The notes under the pieces are model-generated. The model made no database searches. It was not told where the DNA came from and was given only the letters and a program-made list of their open reading frames with translations. Shown here in pieces: positions 32,356 to 37,410 of a DNA stretch of 37,410 bases. Source of the stretch: JOPF133 sp052144935 (GTDB lineage: Bacteria > Acidobacteriota > Terriglobia > Bryobacterales > Bryobacteraceae). The translations under genes and the position numbers were made by a program. How positions within the stretch are numbered: the stretch's first letter is position 1; each line of letters begins with the position of its first letter. The stretch lies in NCBI GenBank assembly GCA_052144935.1, contig JBKQPR010000234.1, positions 1 to 37,410 on the forward strand. Direction: 5' to 3'.

Positions 32356-32634
32356 TTTGTTTTCACCGCGGAGACGCTGAGAAAACGGAGGAAGCGCAGA
32401 GAAAGACAGGAGAAGAATCCTGTTCTCCGCGCTTCCTCCGTTCTCTCCGTGTCTCCGCCCGCGGAACCCTGGACCGCCCGGCGGCTGTGGGAGGGCGAGG
32501 ACGGGGGGGCGGATCATGCGCTGGGGGGATAGTTTGTTTTCACCGCGGAGACGCTGAGAAAACGGAGGAAGCGCAGAGAAAGACAGGAGAAGAATCCTGT
32601 TCTCCGCGCTTCCTCCGTTCTCTCCGCGTCTCGG
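32281..32634. repeat. 177-bp tandem duplication of a gene's 3' end plus a palindrome
   Basis: Copy 1 (32281-32457) contains the last 24 codons of the DUF2264 gene, its TAG stop and a copy of the dispersed palindrome. Copy 2 (32458-32634) repeats it with only a handful of substitutions, e.g. GCGCGG to GCCCGG near the start. Copy 2 has no start codon context and is not expressed as part of the gene. Confidence 0.95.
32362..32457. repeat. Dispersed palindromic element, copy 2
   Basis: Begins TTCACCGCGGAGACGCTGAG, 7 bp after the DUF2264 stop; the right arm is TTCTCCGCGCTTCCTCC...GTGTCTCCG and is cut at the junction of the 177-bp duplication, so it lacks the GCGGTGA end. Confidence 0.9.
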
Positions 32635-32640
32635 CGGTGA
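32539..32640. repeat. Dispersed palindromic element, copy 3
   Basis: Full-length: TTCACCGCGGAGACGC... paired with ...GCGTCTCGGCGGTGA; inner GGAGGAAGCGCAGAG pairs with CTCCGCGCTTCCTCC. It ends 13 bp before the mannosidase stop codon, between two convergent genes. Confidence 0.9.
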
Positions 32641-32652
32641 GTAAAGGGGCCT

Positions 32653-35600
32653 CTACCGCAGTTGCGCGATGGCCTTGGGCTCGTCGGCGCCTAGCGTGTC
32701 GTAGAGCGGGTGCGCGGGCTTTACTTCGGGACCCTCCTGGGCTACCGACACCGCCAGCACCTTGATCCGATCGTTGTTCGGCAGGGTCAGCGTCCGCGCA
32801 CCCGCGGGCACGTCGATGGAGTACGCGAACAGGTACGAGTAGGCGTACGGCTGGTTCAACCCCTCCGGGGTATGGTGGTGCGAGCAATACCAGGCCAGGT
32901 CCGCGCGCTTGATGTAGCCGGGCTGCAGGCCCACGTAGTCGTCGGGATATTTCGGGGACCAGGCCTGGTGCCCCTGCGAGCGCTGCCTGGCCGGATCGGG
33001 ATCCCACACCGCACGATTCGCCGAGACCGCCCAGTCCTTGTCGGTGAGCGGATCGTTCTTCCAGATGCGGGTGTCCCACTGGCCGATAAAGCCGCCCCAG
33101 TCCTCGATCTTGAGATCGGTGAACTTGTCGCCTACCTTGAAGGAGGCCCGGGCGTCGCCATCCGAGGCGGCCGCCAGCAGGTACACGCGGTTGTAATTGC
33201 CCGAGGGCAGGTTGATGGTCTGGCCCTTGGCGACCACGGCGTTGGGCTTGCCGGAACCCGCCTCGGCCAGCTTGAAATTGACGCCATTGAAGCTGAGATC
33301 CGCAGGCAGCATCTCGGCAGGCATGGCATTGCCCCGGCCGTCGAAGCCTCCCGTGGTAGGACGGTCGTCATTGCTGGCCACCGCCAGATCGTAAGTCAGG
33401 GTGACGGGCTGCGATTGGACGGCCGGCGTCTTGCCCGGCGCGGCGCCCAGACGCAGCGCGAAAGTGCGCGGCTGGTAGGCCGAGAAGGACGTCTCTAGCG
33501 CTCCACGGGTCACGGTGGCCGGACCGACGGGCATCTCCTGCCCGTTCACTTCGCGGGCCGCCGCGAGGGGACCGGCGAAGGTCACATGCACGCCCGCCAC
33601 GGGCTTGCCGTCGACTTCCACCATGCGCAGGATGACTTCGTCGCTCAGCTCAGCCTTCTTGAGCGCCATCACCTGGATGCGCGAGTTGTCGACCTTCATC
33701 AACGAGAATTCCTTGCCCAGCGCGCCGGCGTGTTTGGTGGTTTCGAAAGCCGCCAGCGGAACGTTCAAGCGATACGCCTGCCAGTCGGTCTGGCCCTCGC
33801 GCCAGTCGCCCTTGTGCCCGGCGATGCCGAACACGATCTCATGATGGCCCCAATCCTGGTTGGACTGGTCGGTGTAGGAGGTATCGGACCCCGGCGACCG
33901 AACCAGCGTCAGCCGGATGGTGTTGTCGTTAGGCTTGTCGGAACCGTTCTTGACGTCGGTCAGAATGGTGGCGCCGTAAGCGCCGCCCTTATCGGTGAGA
34001 TCGATCCACTGGTGGGAAGCCACCTCGAACTGGCGCTCGGCGGCATTGGGCCGCTGGACCGTGCCCACGCCCCAATTGTAAGTCGCGTTGGGGTTGGAAG
34101 CGCTCAGCGGAAAGCTGGCCTTCAGATTGGCGTACAAGGTGGACCAGTCCATTGCCATGCCGAATTCCACGCGGTTGCCGGAGTCGCCGGCCGAGAGACT
34201 GACGGTCTGGGTGAATTTGGAGCCTTCGGCCGCGCGAGCGATTTCCAACGAGACGCGGGCCGGTCCGTTCTCTTTGATGCGCACCTGGCCGCCCCGCACA
34301 TAGGCGCGTGGGGGGGCCTGCTCCTGGTCGAAATCCATGTTCCAGGCGGGCCACTGCGAGGGGTGGTCGCTGGAGATGGCCAGGCGGATGGGAGCCGCGA
34401 GCAACTCCTTGTCGAGCAACTTGTCGTGGATGCTGGAAACGTCGCCCTGGTTATCCAGGGTGACCTTATAGCGCGCGTTTTCGAGCGACCGCTCACCAGC
34501 GCCCGCACCGCCTCGTCCGCCGCCGCCTCCAAAACCGCGCCCGCCGCCTTGCGGAGCGGTCACTTTGAGCGCGGAAGAAGCAGCCGGCGCGGACGCCGGC
34601 TCCACGCTATAGACCGCGTACCCAACAGATGGCGCCTTGGCTACGAAGACCACTTTCCCGTCTTCCCACTGGGCCGGAACTTCCTGGCCGCCGGGGCCCG
34701 TGACGCGCACCGCCGTGGTGCCTGCCGGCAGCGTGACGGCGGCCTCCACCACGTCTTCGCGCGCCGTGTTCAGTGAGTTGTAGACCACCACCGGGACGCC
34801 CGCGGTCTGGGTATTCATGCCCGCAGCCACGGCTTCGGTGGCGCTGGTGAGCACGCCCGCGAATTGGTTCATGGCGATCACGTCGTCGTTCTGCGCGAAT
34901 TCGTAGGAACGCGGCGTGGCCGTGCCGGCGCCGGTGTCGTGGAAGTGGCCGCCCATCACCAGGGTCCAGGCGTCGTTCAGGCGCTGCTGGGGATACGGAC
35001 GGCCGCCCAGCCACTGGGCCGCCACGGAGGCCTTCTCGGCGGCATCGGCGAGGATCTCGTTCTTGCGATTCCAGCGCTTGTGGTAGGCTTCCGAGGTGAG
35101 CGAGCCGGCCGAATGGTTGATCAATTCCAGATCGCCTTTATAGCGCGGCATGCGCGAGGTCATCTCGGGCTTGATGTCCAGGAACAGTTGGTCGGCGGTG
35201 GCGGAGATGACGTGCACCGGGCCATCACCCATCTCGATTTCAGGACCGGGCGGGGGCGCAGGCTCTTCCTGCCCGCCGCGTCCGCGCCCTCCGCGACCAC
35301 CGAACGCCGGCGGCAGCGACGCTTTGCCCTTGGTGACCATGGCTTCCAGCAGCTTCACGGAATCCTCATCCACGGAGCCGCCGATGTCGCCGGTGCCGAT
35401 GTAGTGGTAATCCGCGAACACGCCGGTGACTTTGCCATTGAGGGCGATGCGCTTCACCCAGTCCTGCTCGCCGCCTCTTCCGCCGCCGCCGGGCCCAGAG
35501 GGCACCGCGGCCGCCGGTTCCTTGCTCAGGTCGCCGCGAATGCCGGCTGAGTACGAGCCGGGATTCAGCGCCGCCATGATGGTCTTTCCATCCGGCCCTT

Positions 35601-36228
35601 CCCAAAGGCCCACGTTAAAGGGGATGCCTTCGGGCGTCTGCTCCGGCGAATCCGGTCCGCCCACCTTCGGCGCGGGCTGCCATCCCGACGACAGCTTCTG
35701 CGTGGAGAAGCCCTTCACGCCCGCGTGCGCCAGGATGCTGGGCAGAGAGGCCGGAAAGCCGAAGCAATCCGGCAGCATATATTCCGCGCTGGCCTTGCCG
35801 TATTCCTTGCGGAAATAATTGTTGCCATAGAGGACCTGGCGGAGGATGGCTTCGGCGCTGGGCAGGTTGACGTCGCCTTCCTCCATGGACGATCCCGCGG
35901 GAAACCACTGCCCCTTATCCACGTAGCGCTTGATTTTGGCGTAGTCCGCGGGGAAGTACTCCTTCATGAGCCGGTAGCGGTTGGCGCCGGTCCAATTGAA
36001 GACATAGTGCGGGTACTTGTCCATGAGGTAGAAATTCACCCGCATGGTCTTCAGCAGGTACTCGCCGATGGACTGGGGAAACTCCCAGCGCCACTGGGTA
36101 TCGAGGTGCGCATAGGGCACGACGTAGAGGGTGGGGTCCTTGGTAATGTCCGGGGCCTTCATGGTCTGCGCGTGAAGCCCGGCGGCGAATAACAGGAAAG
36201 CGAAGAAAGTCTGAAGCGAACGTAGCAT
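32653..36228 (-). CDS. Secreted GH38 alpha-mannosidase with Gly-rich inserts
   Basis: Predicted retaining alpha-mannosidase acting on mannose-containing glycans outside the cytoplasm; 1191 residues. Signal peptide MLRSLQTFFAFLLFAAGLHA. Catalytic domain about 34-345: zinc motif YAHLDTQWRW (His41, Asp43), nucleophile Asp154 in LPDCFGFP, then a helical middle domain with GGHFHDTGAGTA (His430-Asp431, metal/acid region). From about 475 to the end are beta-sandwich domains, including GVPVVVYNSL. Three Gly/Arg-rich stretches interrupt it: about 245-253, 310-320 and 560-579, the first two within the catalytic region. GGGAG lies 7 nt before ATG 36228; the frame is open to 36261 but without signals. 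The C-terminus has an extra galactose-binding-like segment. Convergent with the DUF2264 gene. Confidence 0.92.
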   Translation of the reverse strand: MLRSLQTFFAFLLFAAGLHAQTMKAPDITKDPTLYVVPYAHLDTQWRWEFPQSIGEYLLKTMRVNFYLMDKYPHYVFNWTGANRYRLMKEYFPADYAKIKRYVDKGQWFPAGSSMEEGDVNLPSAEAILRQVLYGNNYFRKEYGKASAEYMLPDCFGFPASLPSILAHAGVKGFSTQKLSSGWQPAPKVGGPDSPEQTPEGIPFNVGLWEGPDGKTIMAALNPGSYSAGIRGDLSKEPAAAVPSGPGGGGRGGEQDWVKRIALNGKVTGVFADYHYIGTGDIGGSVDEDSVKLLEAMVTKGKASLPPAFGGRGGRGRGGQEEPAPPPGPEIEMGDGPVHVISATADQLFLDIKPEMTSRMPRYKGDLELINHSAGSLTSEAYHKRWNRKNEILADAAEKASVAAQWLGGRPYPQQRLNDAWTLVMGGHFHDTGAGTATPRSYEFAQNDDVIAMNQFAGVLTSATEAVAAGMNTQTAGVPVVVYNSLNTAREDVVEAAVTLPAGTTAVRVTGPGGQEVPAQWEDGKVVFVAKAPSVGYAVYSVEPASAPAASSALKVTAPQGGGRGFGGGGGRGGAGAGERSLENARYKVTLDNQGDVSSIHDKLLDKELLAAPIRLAISSDHPSQWPAWNMDFDQEQAPPRAYVRGGQVRIKENGPARVSLEIARAAEGSKFTQTVSLSAGDSGNRVEFGMAMDWSTLYANLKASFPLSASNPNATYNWGVGTVQRPNAAERQFEVASHQWIDLTDKGGAYGATILTDVKNGSDKPNDNTIRLTLVRSPGSDTSYTDQSNQDWGHHEIVFGIAGHKGDWREGQTDWQAYRLNVPLAAFETTKHAGALGKEFSLMKVDNSRIQVMALKKAELSDEVILRMVEVDGKPVAGVHVTFAGPLAAAREVNGQEMPVGPATVTRGALETSFSAYQPRTFALRLGAAPGKTPAVQSQPVTLTYDLAVASNDDRPTTGGFDGRGNAMPAEMLPADLSFNGVNFKLAEAGSGKPNAVVAKGQTINLPSGNYNRVYLLAAASDGDARASFKVGDKFTDLKIEDWGGFIGQWDTRIWKNDPLTDKDWAVSANRAVWDPDPARQRSQGHQAWSPKYPDDYVGLQPGYIKRADLAWYCSHHHTPEGLNQPYAYSYLFAYSIDVPAGARTLTLPNNDRIKVLAVSVAQEGPEVKPAHPLYDTLGADEPKAIAQLR
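35491..35503 (+). repeat. Exact GGGCCCAGAGGGC element inside the mannosidase gene
   Basis: The 13-mer is exact and falls in the codons for the first Gly-rich insert's flank (VPSGPGGGG). Its presence there suggests that the insert and the repeat may be linked. Confidence 0.75.
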
Positions 36229-36373
36229 AGCCAATCTCCCGAGGTGGTGTTGCGGGGTCAACGATCACGATATCACGTGGCGCGGTTGGGGGCGTCCGGC
36301 GGGCGCTTGTCCGTGGTGTGGATTGCCATCGTTGTGCGGATTTCGGCCGTGGAGGGCATGGGGGCGGGGGAAG

Positions 36374-37156
36374 TCAGGCTGCATCTTTACGGGGTTGGGG
36401 GGCCGTTTGCGGCTGTTTCTTTTGGCTTTCCTGGGCCGGTTTCGGGGTTTCGCGCGAGGGGGAGCCGCAGGGGGAGGGGACGGGGTTGGCGGGATCGGGG
36501 CGCGCATCGGAGGTTGGGGGATTTTCAGGAACGAACCCATTTTGGGGGTTTGGCTTTTGGGGTGAAGGGGTTACGGGCGGAGCCACAGGTGGTTCGGCGG
36601 CCGGCTTGGGGGCCTCGAGCGGCTCGGGCGGGGCGGCGGCGGGTTGGGCTGGTTGGGCCCAGAGGGCACCCCGGGAATCCTGGATCTCGCGGAGGTCCTG
36701 GAGGGTGCGGTGGTAGGCGCGCTGGAGGCTTTCGCGGCGGCGATCGAGGCGGGCGAAGGTCTGCTGGCGGCGCTCGAAGGCGCGGCCTAGGATTTGGTCT
36801 TCGGTGATGGGGTTGTCCCGGTTGTAGGACTTGGTGTTTTCCTGGCTGATGGCAGCGAGATCGTATTGCCAGAGCTGAGCTTCGGCTTTGCGGAGGCGGC
36901 GGAGGGTCCACTCGGAATCGATGAGGATGTCGACAAGGGCGCGCTCGGTGGCGGACTGGGGCTGGTGGTCGAGGAGGTACTGGGCAACCAGGGCGTCGAG
37001 CGCGGCGGGGTCTTCGCCGCGGATGATTTGGGATTTTGCGTCAATGCCGGATTTCAGGGCATTTTGAGAAGAGGCGGCCTTGCCCTCAGCGGAGCGGGGA
37101 CCGGTGGATTTCTGGGAGTTGAGACGGTTTGCGCGGATTTGTTTTTTAGTCGTCAT
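36374..37156 (-). CDS. Hypothetical protein of a conserved N-terminal ANRxNSQKSTGPRS family
   Basis: Unknown function, 260 residues. The N-terminus MTTKKQIRANRLNSQKSTGP, continuing RSAEGKAASSQNALKSGI, is a motif shared by many multi-copy proteins of Acidobacteria and Planctomycetes; basic, Ser/Asn/Lys-rich and possibly nucleic-acid binding (inference). Residues about 45-160 are helical and charged (VDILIDSEWTLRRLRKAEA, LGRAFERRQQTFARLDRR). The last 90 residues are Pro/Ala-rich and probably disordered. ATG 37156 is required by the family N-terminus, yet no Shine-Dalgarno sequence precedes it: an intrinsic-terminator hairpin and T-run end 4 nt upstream. It contains an exact GGGCCCAGAGGGC element at 36655. 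Confidence 0.82.
   Translation of the reverse strand: MTTKKQIRANRLNSQKSTGPRSAEGKAASSQNALKSGIDAKSQIIRGEDPAALDALVAQYLLDHQPQSATERALVDILIDSEWTLRRLRKAEAQLWQYDLAAISQENTKSYNRDNPITEDQILGRAFERRQQTFARLDRRRESLQRAYHRTLQDLREIQDSRGALWAQPAQPAAAPPEPLEAPKPAAEPPVAPPVTPSPQKPNPQNGFVPENPPTSDARPDPANPVPSPCGSPSRETPKPAQESQKKQPQTAPQPRKDAA
36655..36667 (+). repeat. Exact GGGCCCAGAGGGC element inside the ANR-family gene
   Basis: The 13-mer is exact in plus-strand sense; on the coding (minus) strand it gives GALWAQ-type codons at the junction of the helical and Pro-rich parts. Confidence 0.75.
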
Positions 37157-37159
37157 AAA

Positions 37160-37186
37160 TAAAAAAGGCGGGCCCGAGGGCCCGCC
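37160..37186 (-). terminator. Intrinsic-terminator hairpin touching a start codon
   Basis: Minus-strand GGCGGGCCC-TC-GGGCCCGCC followed by TTTTTT; the arms pair perfectly. ATG 37156 follows after ATTT. No T tract exists in plus orientation. It may terminate a minus-strand gene beyond the window, or act as an attenuator for the ANR-family gene. Confidence 0.8.
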
Positions 37187-37248
37187 TGTACTCCGATTCG
37201 AGAGTAGCACGGGGTGCAAGGGAATTGGGGAGTTTGGGAGGTAAGTAT

Positions 37249-37371
37249 ATGAAAAGGCTGGGAACGAAGTTTGTGACTGCTTTAGGTTTGCTCGACTGCT
37301 TTAGGTTTGCTCGGTTCCGCGGCGCCGGGAAGCCGGTGAGCAGATGCGGCCTGCCCGCCGCGCGGCGATAG
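37249..37371 (+). CDS. 40-codon ORF with strong ribosome-binding site, possibly damaged secreted-protein start
   Basis: ATG 37249 is preceded at 7 nt by GGGAGG, among the best ribosome-binding sites in the window. The product starts MKRLGTKFVTALGLLD, which looks like a signal peptide, then loses that character (CFRFARFRGAGKPVS) because a 19-bp duplication (37275-37312) shifts the frame. With one copy removed the frame would read TALGLLGSAAPGSR and stop after 23 codons. So either it is a short leader-like peptide or the decayed start of a secreted-protein gene. The downstream sequence to 37410 shows no further gene. Confidence 0.35.
   Translation: MKRLGTKFVTALGLLDCFRFARFRGAGKPVSRCGLPAARR
37275..37312 (+). 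repeat. 19-bp exact direct repeat, two copies
   Basis: GACTGCTTTAGGTTTGCTC occurs twice head to tail inside the 40-codon ORF. Nineteen is not a multiple of three, so the duplication changes the reading frame. Confidence 0.95.
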
Positions 37372-37410
37372 CTTGGCAGCTTACGCGTGAAGCCGGTCGC
37401 GAGCGAGAGT

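Noticed and set aside
37157..37219. Upstream extension of the ANR-family gene start
   Set aside because: It would translate the terminator hairpin and T-run, and the family N-terminus begins at MTT.

Overview
The window is high-GC, gene-dense chromosomal DNA from a free-living, heterotrophic bacterium. Several traits point to the Acidobacteriota, probably near Bryobacterales/Solibacter: a CadC-type winged helix fused to TPRs, a PEP-CTERM protein, secreted Gly-rich proteins, an ABC cluster whose permeases carry QYWLTRPY, many two-residue-class 'secreted hypothetical' genes, and dispersed GC-rich palindromes. This placement is inferred from gene content, not from a marker gene. No rRNA, tRNA, CRISPR array, phage or complete insertion sequence was seen.

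Layout. Positions 1-3137 hold alanine dehydrogenase (5' end cut by the window edge), an acyl-CoA dehydrogenase and a secreted LolA-like protein, all on the plus strand. Positions 3167-4436 hold short tandem repeats, two small minus-strand genes with Cys-rich motifs and about 500 bp of non-coding repeat DNA. A long TolC-type outer-membrane factor (minus) diverges from pyrE-truA (plus). A large secreted multi-domain protein with a clear UUCG-loop terminator, a decayed gene fragment and an HpcH/HpaI-type aldolase follow on the minus strand (7969-11529). Next on the plus strand come rsgA, an Rpn-type nuclease gene with a partial tandem copy of its own 3' end, an ABC exporter (ATPase plus two paralogous permeases) and a metallo-beta-lactamase-fold hydrolase (11760-18829). 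Positions 18836-25308 carry an alpha/beta hydrolase, a two-domain rhodanese with a 73-codon partner, two tandem secreted Gly/Met-rich Spy-like proteins, an alginate-lyase-like protein, a VOC-family protein and a DUF4159 protein. Positions 25464-32355 carry a secreted protein of unknown role, a PEP-CTERM protein divergent from a CadC-TPR regulator, a class V aminotransferase and a DUF2264 protein. The right end holds a 1191-residue secreted GH38 alpha-mannosidase, a gene of a repeated acidobacterial family whose start codon sits directly behind an intrinsic terminator, and a 40-codon ORF damaged or created by a 19-bp duplication.

How the parts fit. Polysaccharide use is suggested by the alginate-lyase-like, DUF2264 and GH38 proteins, all with export signals, but they are not one operon. 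Amino-acid and acyl-CoA catabolism (ald, acyl-CoA dehydrogenase, alanine-glyoxylate-type aminotransferase, aldolase) forms a second theme.

The most distinctive signals are structural. Three unrelated genes each have a tandem copy of their own 3' end placed just after the stop codon. A 13-mer, GGGCCCAGAGGGC, recurs exactly four times plus two variants, inside and outside genes. Seven or eight genes have a TANNNT box 6-9 nt before the start codon and no Shine-Dalgarno sequence, which predicts leaderless mRNAs.
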